DNA of 64,000 nucleotides from Cryptosporangium arvum DSM 44712 (GTDB lineage Bacteria; Actinomycetota; Actinomycetes; Mycobacteriales; Cryptosporangiaceae), in NCBI RefSeq assembly GCF_000585375.1, contig NZ_KK073874.1, forward strand, positions 4,340,001 through 4,404,000. The letters are read 5' to 3'. Position 1 is the first letter of the stretch. Every line of letters begins with the position of its first letter. The notes beneath the pieces are model-generated. The model was not told the origin of the DNA. It searched no databases and saw only the letters and a program-made list of their open reading frames with translations. Positions 18,000 through 24,444 of the stretch are shown here, one piece after another. The position numbers and the translations under genes were made by a program.

Positions 18000-18676
18000 A
18001 TCGAGGTGACGCCGCGGACCCGGTGGCCGACCGCGATCGACTCGCCGGAGATCGCGCCCGCGCGCGGTGACACCAGGAACGCGACCAGGTCCGCGATCTC
18101 CGTGGGGCTCGACTCGCCGGGCCGGCCCGCCTCGACCGCGGTGGCCGGGGCCGCCGCCACGATCCCCGGGCTGACCGTGTTGATCGTGACGCCCGTACCC
18201 GCGACGCCGTCGGCGAGGTTCTTGGCCGCGACGATCAGCGCCGCGTTGCGCACCGACCCGGTGACCGAGCCGGTGAGGAACGCGTTCTGGCCGCTCACGC
18301 CGACGATCCGCCCGTACCCGGCGCCGGTCATCACCGGCAGCACCGCGTTCACCAGACGCAGGAACGACAGCGCTTTCGCGTCGATCGCGTCCAGCACCTG
18401 CTCGGGGTCGGCGTGGCGCGCCGGGTCGAGCGTCCGCGCGCTCGGTGCGGCCGCGACGACGAGCGCGTCGAGCCGGCCGTGCGTGTCGAGCACGGTGGCC
18501 AGGCCCGCGGCCACCGAACCGGGGTCGCGGGCGTCGAGCGGAATGCCGTCGTCGACGGTGCGCGCGGCGGCGATCGCGGTCGCGCCTTCGTTCCGGAGCC
18601 GCTCGACGATCGCCCGGCCGATGAAGCCGGTGCCGCCGACCACCAGCGCGATCCGTCCGTTCAGTTCAAGGTCCAC
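17996..18676 (-). CDS. Atypical SDR-family protein lacking the catalytic Tyr-x-x-x-Lys
   Basis: This 226-residue Rossmann protein starts at GTG 18676 with GRIALVVGGTGFIGRAIVERL. It has ALVVAAAPS in place of NNAG and GVSGQNAFLTG at the serine strand. Where classical SDRs have YxxxK it reads SVRNAALIVAAKNLA, so the catalytic tyrosine and nearby lysine are absent. The C-terminal region INTVSPGIV...DLVAFLVSPRAG is normal. It may bind NAD(P) without classical chemistry. It is coupled to the AAA protein gene by a GTGA overlap, and its start lies 11 bases inside the end of the PAP2 gene, so the three may form one operon. Confidence 0.78.
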   Translation of the reverse strand: MDLELNGRIALVVGGTGFIGRAIVERLRNEGATAIAAARTVDDGIPLDARDPGSVAAGLATVLDTHGRLDALVVAAAPSARTLDPARHADPEQVLDAIDAKALSFLRLVNAVLPVMTGAGYGRIVGVSGQNAFLTGSVTGSVRNAALIVAAKNLADGVAGTGVTINTVSPGIVAAAPATAVEAGRPGESSPTEIADLVAFLVSPRAGAISGESIAVGHRVRGVTSM

Positions 18677-19292
18677 GGGTGGAGAACTTACCCAGCCGCA
18701 GCAGCAGGAGGACCTGGAGCAGGCCCAGCAGGTAACCGCCGACGCTGTCGGTGAGCCAGTGCCAGGCCAGACCGGTGGTGCCGACGAAGACGAGGACGCC
18801 CGGCACCCAGCGCAGGAGCTGCCGGGCGAGCGGAGGCAGCACGCCCGAGAGCAGGACCGCCAGCACCGCGTAGTACACCAGCCCGTTGCTGACGTGCCCC
18901 GACGGGTACTCCACGGCGGGATCACCGCTGAACATCTCGATCGACCCGTGGTGCGGCGCGCCGCGCGACGTCCACCGCTTGAGCACCTCGACGACGACGC
19001 TGTTCACGCCCGCGGCCACGACGGCCAGCACGAGGGGACCGACCGCGCGCCGGCGGACCGCCAGCACGCCCGCCACGACCAGCACCAGCGGCAACACCAG
19101 CGCCCGCTGCCCGAGCAGATCGAACCCGACGAGGACCGTGTGCAGCCACTGCGGCCGGTGCGCGTCGCACCAGTCCCGCACCGCGCGGTCGAGGTCGAGC
19201 AGCGGAGGCCACCAGACGAGCGCCGCGGTGAGCGCGACGAAAGCGGCCGCCAACGACGCCTCGGCCCACCAGTTCCGCAGCACCCGGATCAC
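18666..19292 (-). CDS. PAP2-family membrane phosphatase
   Basis: This 208-residue membrane protein has about six hydrophobic segments and the phosphatidic acid phosphatase signature: KRWTSRGAP (motif 1), YPSGHVSN (motif 2) and LAWHWLTDSVGGY (motif 3, with catalytic His and Asp). Motif 1 normally ends RP and here reads RGAP. Such enzymes remove phosphate from lipid phosphates or undecaprenyl pyrophosphate at the outer face. It overlaps the atypical SDR gene by 11 bases and is divergent from the cysteine-rich peptide gene. Confidence 0.88.
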   Translation of the reverse strand: MIRVLRNWWAEASLAAAFVALTAALVWWPPLLDLDRAVRDWCDAHRPQWLHTVLVGFDLLGQRALVLPLVLVVAGVLAVRRRAVGPLVLAVVAAGVNSVVVEVLKRWTSRGAPHHGSIEMFSGDPAVEYPSGHVSNGLVYYAVLAVLLSGVLPPLARQLLRWVPGVLVFVGTTGLAWHWLTDSVGGYLLGLLQVLLLLRLGKFSTRGP

Positions 19293-19467
19293 CGGCCGAC
19301 GCTACCTCGCCCGCCGATCGAATTTCGTCATGCTCCCGTAATACTGTCCACAGTGGCGTACCGTGCGCTTGTACGGTTTTAGTCGGTTACGGGGCCCGAC
19401 GTCGTACCGGTTCGTGCTGTTTTCGCCTCGTGATTCGCCACCGTTACCCCATCGAAGGGACTGTGCG

Positions 19468-19662
19468 ATGACCAGGGCATTCGAGAAAATGGCCGACCGG
19501 TTCGTCTCCGCGTTCGTACCGAAGACGACAGCCGGCGCGTGCGAGTGCAACGACTGCTACTACACCGGTTGCACGAACGGGTACTGCAAACGCTGCTGCA
19601 CCAACTGCCACTGCACCTCCACGACGTGCTCGTCCTGCACGTACCGGCCGGAGTACTGCTGA
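19468..19662 (+). CDS. Cysteine-rich 64-residue precursor peptide
   Basis: ATG 19468 follows GAAGGGA at 19454-19460. The product has a leader-like first part (residues 1-24, amphipathic RAFEKMADRFVSAFVPK, no hydrophobic signal core). A 40-residue part starting at C25 and ending at C64 holds 12 cysteines (25, 27, 30, 35, 40, 43, 44, 47, 49, 54, 57, 64) and five tyrosines. The bases of the junction encode A22-G23-A24 just before C25, an Ala-x-Ala signal peptidase motif. Downstream lie a thioredoxin, ABC exporter and S26 peptidase. I infer a secreted peptide with up to six disulfides. A metallothionein-like metal binder (CxC, CC, CxxC) is the main alternative. I know no close relative. Confidence 0.8.
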   Translation: MTRAFEKMADRFVSAFVPKTTAGACECNDCYYTGCTNGYCKRCCTNCHCTSTTCSSCTYRPEYC

Positions 19663-19685
19663 CCCGACCGCATCGCGACACCGAT

Positions 19686-19722
19686 CGCCGTCGTGGCGGG
19701 CGCACCGCCCGCCACGACGGCG
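19686..19722 (+). promoter_or_regulatory. 16-bp stem hairpin between peptide and thioredoxin genes
   Basis: CGCCGTCGTGGCGGGC pairs perfectly with 19707-19722 around a 5-base loop (GCACC). The hairpin begins 24 bp after the peptide stop codon. It has no T-run. In a peptide operon such a structure could end most transcripts or protect the upstream mRNA, giving much more precursor than export machinery. Confidence 0.65.
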
Positions 19723-19757
19723 GCGGTGCCGACTCGACTCACAGACGGGGAGCATTC

Positions 19758-20312
19758 ATGGCTGTCTTGGTGGCCGCGGTCGTCGTGGTCGGAGCGGTGG
19801 CTCTGGCCAACCTGGTGTTCACGTTCGGCGTCGTGCGCCGCCTGCGTGAACACACCGAACTTCTCAACCGTCTCGGGGAGGGTGGCCTCAGCGGCCGGAA
19901 CCTCCTCGGCCCGGGCCGGCAGGCCGGTCCGTACACCGCGACGGCGGTGGACGGCACCCGGGTGTCCGGCGACGGCCCGGACTCGCCGACGCTCGTCGGC
20001 TTCTTCTCGCTCGGCTGTGAGCCGTGCACCGTCAAACGCCCGCTGTTCGCCGACGCCGCCCGCGAGCACCCCGGCGGCCGGGACCGGGTACTCGCCGTCG
20101 TGGTCGGCGACGACGGGGACGGCGACGTGTCCGCCTACCTGGACGAGCTGACGCCGGTGAGCCGGGTGGTCCGCGAGCTGCCGACCGGCGAGCTGCCCAC
20201 CGCGTTCCGGGTCGACGCCTACCCGGCGTTCGCGCTCGTCGACGCGGACGGGACCGTGCTGGCCAGCGGGTCGGCGGTGCCGGACGCAACCGCGATCGGA
20301 ACCCAGGTCTGA
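19758..20312 (+). CDS. Membrane-anchored MauD/TlpA-like thioredoxin-fold protein
   Basis: This 184-residue protein has one N-terminal membrane segment (about 2-24, AVLVAAVVVVGAVALANLVF), a linker, then a thioredoxin-like domain outside the membrane. The redox pair is C87-x-x-C90 in LGCEPCTVKRP, and P156 in AYPAF is the cis-proline. The architecture is that of MauD/TlpA proteins; MauD is needed to mature the disulfide-rich small subunit of methylamine dehydrogenase. No MauE-like partner is seen. The ATG at 19758 follows ACGGGGAG. One base separates it from the ABC gene. Its likely job is forming or shuffling disulfides in the adjacent 12-cysteine peptide. Confidence 0.85.
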   Translation: MAVLVAAVVVVGAVALANLVFTFGVVRRLREHTELLNRLGEGGLSGRNLLGPGRQAGPYTATAVDGTRVSGDGPDSPTLVGFFSLGCEPCTVKRPLFADAAREHPGGRDRVLAVVVGDDGDGDVSAYLDELTPVSRVVRELPTGELPTAFRVDAYPAFALVDADGTVLASGSAVPDATAIGTQV

Positions 20313-20313
20313 C

Positions 20314-22179
20314 GTGCCGGCCGACGGCGCCGGAGCGCGGCGCACGCTCGGCAACGCCGGCCGCGCGATCCGGCTCGGAATGCGTGCCTCCCGTCCGTGG
20401 CTGATCGGCGACGTCGCGGCGATGCTCGTCGCCGCGGTCGTGCCGGTCGCCACGGTCTGGTTGCTCAAGACCGTGCTCGACGCGGTGGCGGGCGGTCGTG
20501 GTCTCGCGGCGGCGACGCCCGCCGTGGCCGGGCTCGTCCTGACCGGGCTGGCGGCGGCCGCCCTGCCCGCGCTGTCGGACTACTCGCACCAGGAGATCGG
20601 GCGCCGGGTCGGGCGCCGGGCACAGTCGGAGATCTACACGGCGATGGCCCGGCTGCAGGGCCTGGGGCGGCTGGAGGACCCGGTCTTCCACGACCGCCTG
20701 CGGATGGCCCAGGCCGCGGGGCGGTCGAGCCCGGGCCAGGTCATCAACGGGGTGCTCGGTACCGGTCAGCTGGCGATCACGTGCGGCGGGCTGGTCGTCG
20801 TGCTCGCGACGATCAGCCCTCCGCTGGCCGCGGTGAACCTGCTGGGGCTGGTTCCGGCTCTGCTGGCCGAGATCCGGCTCAGCCGGGTGCGTGCGGACAT
20901 GGTGTGGCGGATCAGCCCGCACGAGCGGCGCGAGTACTTCTACGCCGAGCTGCAGAGCAGCCTGCCCGCGGCCAAGGAGATGCGGCTGCTCGGCCTCTCC
21001 GAGCTGTTCCGGCAGCGCATGCTCGACCAGCTCGCGGTCTCCGACGAGCACCGCAGGCGCGTCGACGGCCGGCAGGTGCGGGCTCAGCTCGGGCTCAGCG
21101 TGCTGTCGGCGGGCGTGCTGGCCGGGGGACTGGTGTGGGCGGTCGGGGCGGCGACCGGCGGGCGCCTCTCGGTCGGGGACGTGGCGGCGCTCGTCGCCGG
21201 GATCGCGGCGTTGCAGGGGACGCTCGCGTCACTCGTGGGCCGGGTGTCCTCGATGCACCACGCGCTGCTGATGTTCGACCACTTCCGCGCCGTGCTGGAG
21301 GCCGAGCCGGACCTTCCGGCGGCCGCCGACCCGAGGCCGGTCCCGGCGCTGCGTCGCGGCATCGAGCTGCGCGACGTATGGTTCCGCTACGCCCCGGACC
21401 AGGACTGGGTGCTGCGCGGGGTGAACCTGCACATCCCGCACGGCACGTCGGTGGGGCTGGTCGGGGTGAACGGCGCCGGCAAGAGCACGGTCGTGAAACT
21501 GCTGTGCCGGTTCTACGACCCCGACCGCGGCGCGGTGCTGTGGGACGGCATCGACCTCCGTGAGCTGGACGTCGCCGCCCTGCGCGCGCGGATCGGCGCG
21601 CTGTTCCAGGACTACATGAGCTATGACCTGTCCGCCGCCGAGAACGTCGGCCTCGGCGACGTCGCGGCGCTGGACGACGAGGAGCGGATCCGGGCCGCCG
21701 CCCGCCGGGCCGGCATCGACGCGGCGCTGGACGGGCTGCCGCACGGGTACCGGACGATGCTGTCGCGGACGTTCTCCGCCGATCCGGACGACCGGGAGGA
21801 CACGGACGACCGGGAGGAGGCGGGGGCCACCACCGGGGCGCTCCTCTCCGGAGGCCAGTGGCAGCGCCTCGCGCTGGCCCGCACCTTCCTGCGCGACCGC
21901 CGGGACCTGCTCGTGCTCGACGAACCCAGCTCCGGGTTGGACGCCGGGGCGGAGTACGCCGTCCACCACGGCCTGCGCGAGCACCGCGCCGGTGCGACCA
22001 GCCTGCTGATCTCGCACCGGCTGGGCGCGATCCGGGACGCCGACTGCATCGTCGTCCTCTCCGGTGGGGTCGTCGCCGAACGCGGCACCCACCGGCAGCT
22101 GCTGGCGACCGGGGGTACGTACGCCGACCTGTTCCGGATGCAGGCCGACGGCTATCGCGACGAGGAGCTGCCCGCGTGA
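20314..22179 (+). CDS. ABC-type exporter (fused membrane and ATPase domains)
   Basis: This 621-residue half transporter has a membrane domain (about 25-320, up to six segments) and an ATPase domain with Walker A GVNGAGKS at 384-391, signature LSGGQ at 511-515, Walker B LLVLDEP ending at 538, and ISHR. It has no N-terminal C39 peptidase domain, so any leader cleavage must come from elsewhere, such as the S26 peptidase next door. A short acidic insert (DPDDREDTDDREE, about 490-502) sits before the signature. GTG 20314 lies one base after the thioredoxin stop. A homodimer exporting the cysteine-rich peptide is the simplest role. Confidence 0.88.
   Translation: MPADGAGARRTLGNAGRAIRLGMRASRPWLIGDVAAMLVAAVVPVATVWLLKTVLDAVAGGRGLAAATPAVAGLVLTGLAAAALPALSDYSHQEIGRRVGRRAQSEIYTAMARLQGLGRLEDPVFHDRLRMAQAAGRSSPGQVINGVLGTGQLAITCGGLVVVLATISPPLAAVNLLGLVPALLAEIRLSRVRADMVWRISPHERREYFYAELQSSLPAAKEMRLLGLSELFRQRMLDQLAVSDEHRRRVDGRQVRAQLGLSVLSAGVLAGGLVWAVGAATGGRLSVGDVAALVAGIAALQGTLASLVGRVSSMHHALLMFDHFRAVLEAEPDLPAAADPRPVPALRRGIELRDVWFRYAPDQDWVLRGVNLHIPHGTSVGLVGVNGAGKSTVVKLLCRFYDPDRGAVLWDGIDLRELDVAALRARIGALFQDYMSYDLSAAENVGLGDVAALDDEERIRAAARRAGIDAALDGLPHGYRTMLSRTFSADPDDREDTDDREEAGATTGALLSGGQWQRLALARTFLRDRRDLLVLDEPSSGLDAGAEYAVHHGLREHRAGATSLLISHRLGAIRDADCIVVLSGGVVAERGTHRQLLATGGTYADLFRMQADGYRDEELPA
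21786..21818 (+). repeat. Tandem repeat in the exporter's ATPase domain
   Basis: GGACGACCGGGAGGA occurs at 21786-21800 and again at 21804-21818, an 18-bp period. It encodes the acidic DDRED-DDREE insert. A recent slippage duplication is a likely origin. Confidence 0.85.
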
Positions 22180-22616
22180 GGGCGGTGCTCACCGGCGTGG
22201 CTGTCGCCGGGGCGGCGGCCGGTGCGGGGTGGTGGGTGCTGCGTCGCGGGTTCGTGGTCGTGGCCGTGTCCGGCGAGAGCATGCTGCCGACGTTCCGGCC
22301 GGGCGACCGCGTGCTGGTCCGGCGCCGTCCGCTGCACCGGGTCCGGCGGGGACAGGTGGTCGTCCTCGCGCCACCGGCCGAGCTGCGCGCGCTGCCGGGG
22401 AACCCGCCGTGGCTGATCAAGCGCGCGGTGGCGCTGCCCGGTGATCCGCTCCCGGCCGGCGTCGGCACGCCGGCCGGGCATCGCGGCGACCGGGTGCCGC
22501 CCGGCCGCTTCGTGGTGCTGGGCGACAACGCCGGGCACAGCTACGACTCCCGCCGGGCCGGGGCCTTCCCGGCCGGGAGCCTGCTCGGGGTCGTACTCCG
22601 CGTGGTGCGTCATTGA
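22176..22616 (+). CDS. Small S26-family signal peptidase
   Basis: This 146-residue protein has one N-terminal membrane segment (about 3-30) and then the catalytic serine S35 in VSGESMLPT and the general-base lysine K82 in WLIKRAVALPGD. GDNAGHSYDSR completes the signal peptidase I/TraF-like core. It is shorter than housekeeping signal peptidases. GTG 22176 overlaps the exporter stop in a GTGA junction, showing tight coupling. It probably removes the leader of the cysteine-rich peptide at the Ala-Gly-Ala site before C25; this is inference from context. Confidence 0.88.
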   Translation: MRAVLTGVAVAGAAAGAGWWVLRRGFVVVAVSGESMLPTFRPGDRVLVRRRPLHRVRRGQVVVLAPPAELRALPGNPPWLIKRAVALPGDPLPAGVGTPAGHRGDRVPPGRFVVLGDNAGHSYDSRRAGAFPAGSLLGVVLRVVRH

Positions 22617-22677
22617 CGTGTCCTCGTCGAGCGACGAACGTGGAGACGCAGCTGAGTACATGAAACAAGGGAGTCTC

Positions 22678-24444
22678 ATGTCTCGAACGGCGTCCGACAC
22701 GATCACCGACTGGCTCAACGACTTCGAGAGCGCGCTCGCCGCCCGCGACGCGGACCGCGTGGCCGGGCTGTTCGCGCCGACCAGCTTCTGGCGCGACATC
22801 GTCGCGTTCAGCTGGAACATCACCACCGTGGAGAACCGCGACGGTGTGCGTGGCCTGGTGGCCGCCACCGCCGCCACCACGGACGCGTCGAACTTCCGGG
22901 TCCGTGAGGAACCCGAGGAGGCCGACGGCGTCACCACCGCCTACTTCACGTTCGCGACCGCCGTGGGGCGCGGGTCCGGCCTGTTACGGCTCACCGGAGA
23001 AGGCGCCTTCACCCTGCTCACCACGCTCGACGAGCTCACCGGTCACGAGGAGAAGCGGCCCAAGGGCGTGGAGCACGGCGCCCGCCGGGACCGCGTCACC
23101 TGGAAGGAGCGGCGGGCGGCCGAGATCGCGGACCCCGACCCGTACGTCGTGGTCATCGGCGGCGGGCAGGGCGGGATCGCGCTCGGGGCCCGGCTGCGTC
23201 AGCTCGGCGTCAACCACGTGGTGCTGGACACCCACGAACGCCCGGGTGACCAGTGGCGCAGCCGCTACAAGTCGCTCTGCCTGCACGACCCGATCTGGTA
23301 CGACCACCTGCCCTACCTGCCGTTCCCGGACAACTGGCCGGTGTTCGCGCCGAAGGACAAGATCGGCGACTGGCTCGAGATGTACACCCGGGTGATGGAG
23401 GTGAACTACTGGGGTTCGTCGACGGCACGCAGCGCCACCTGGGACGACGTCGCGAAAGACTGGACGGTCACGGTGGACCGGGCCGGCGGGGAGGTCGTGC
23501 TGCGTCCGAAGCAGCTGGTCTTCGCGCTCGGCGTGTCCGGCAAGCCCAACGTGCCGGTCATTCCCGGCCAGGACGTGTTCGCCGGCGAGCAGCACCACAG
23601 CTCGCAGCATCCCGGCCCGGACGGGTACAAGGACTCGACGGTCGTCGTCATCGGGTCGAACAACTCGGCGTTCGACATCTGCGGTGCGCTCTGGGAGGTC
23701 GGGGCCGACGTCACGATGGTGCAGCGCAGCTCGACGCACATCGTCCGGTCGGACTCGCTGATGGAGATCGCGCTCGGCGACCTCTACTCCGAGCGCGCGG
23801 TGGCGGCCGGCGTCACCACCCACAAGGCCGACACGATCTTCGCGTCGCTGCCCTACCGGATCCTGCACACGTTCCAGATCCCGGCCTACCAGGCGATCGC
23901 CGAGCACGACAAGGATTTCTACGCCCGCCTGGAGAAGGCCGGCTTCCGTCACGACTGGGGGGAGGACGGGTCCGGCCTGTTCCTCAAGTACCTGCGCCGC
24001 GGCTCCGGCTACTACATCGACGTCGGCGCGGCCGACCTGGTCGCCGACGGCGAGATCACGCTCGCGCAGGGCCAGGTCGTCGAGCTGACCGAACACGCGG
24101 TGCGCCTGGACACCGGGGAAGAGCTACCGGCCGACGTGGTCGTCTACGCCACCGGCTACAGCTCGATGAACGGCCTGGCCGCGGACATCGTCGGGCAGCC
24201 GATGGCCGACCGGGTCGGCAAGGTGTGGGGGCTCGGCTCCGACACCACGAAGGACCCGGGCCCGTGGGAGGGCGAGGAACGCAACATGTGGAAGCCCACC
24301 CAGCAGGAGGGGCTCTGGTTCCACGGCGGCAACCTGCACCAGTCGCGGTACTACTCGCTCTACCTCGCGCTGCAGCTCAAGGCCCGCCAGGAGGGCATCC
24401 CGACCCCCGTGTACGCGCTTCAGGAGGTGCACCACATCAGCTGA
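22678..24444 (+). CDS. NTF2-like domain fused to FAD-dependent monooxygenase
   Basis: This 588-residue protein has an NTF2/SnoaL-like N-terminal domain (about 8-125) and a flavin-containing monooxygenase part starting at VVVIGGGQGG (161-166). A second dinucleotide motif follows (STVVVIGSNNSAFDICGAL), then the ATGYSS segment typical of the family. It is predicted to oxygenate a small organic substrate with FAD and NADPH. Two ATGs are possible; 22678 follows AAGGGAG at 22667-22673 and is preferred over 22660. It sits 61 bp after the signal peptidase gene on the same strand, but its content gives no link to peptide export. It ends 8 bases inside the convergent oxidoreductase gene. Confidence 0.86.
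   Translation: MSRTASDTITDWLNDFESALAARDADRVAGLFAPTSFWRDIVAFSWNITTVENRDGVRGLVAATAATTDASNFRVREEPEEADGVTTAYFTFATAVGRGSGLLRLTGEGAFTLLTTLDELTGHEEKRPKGVEHGARRDRVTWKERRAAEIADPDPYVVVIGGGQGGIALGARLRQLGVNHVVLDTHERPGDQWRSRYKSLCLHDPIWYDHLPYLPFPDNWPVFAPKDKIGDWLEMYTRVMEVNYWGSSTARSATWDDVAKDWTVTVDRAGGEVVLRPKQLVFALGVSGKPNVPVIPGQDVFAGEQHHSSQHPGPDGYKDSTVVVIGSNNSAFDICGALWEVGADVTMVQRSSTHIVRSDSLMEIALGDLYSERAVAAGVTTHKADTIFASLPYRILHTFQIPAYQAIAEHDKDFYARLEKAGFRHDWGEDGSGLFLKYLRRGSGYYIDVGAADLVADGEITLAQGQVVELTEHAVRLDTGEELPADVVVYATGYSSMNGLAADIVGQPMADRVGKVWGLGSDTTKDPGPWEGEERNMWKPTQQEGLWFHGGNLHQSRYYSLYLALQLKARQEGIPTPVYALQEVHHIS

Noticed and set aside
15171-19382. An uninterrupted plus-strand frame of about 1400 codons
   Set aside because: It runs antisense through the AAA/TPR, SDR and PAP2 genes, and its product is Arg/Gly/Pro-rich without domains. 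Such long shadow frames are expected at this GC content.
19363-19467. Longer form of the cysteine-rich peptide from GTG 19363
   Set aside because: There is no ribosome site at 19363, and the extra residues look like untranslated leader; ATG 19468 has GAAGGGA.
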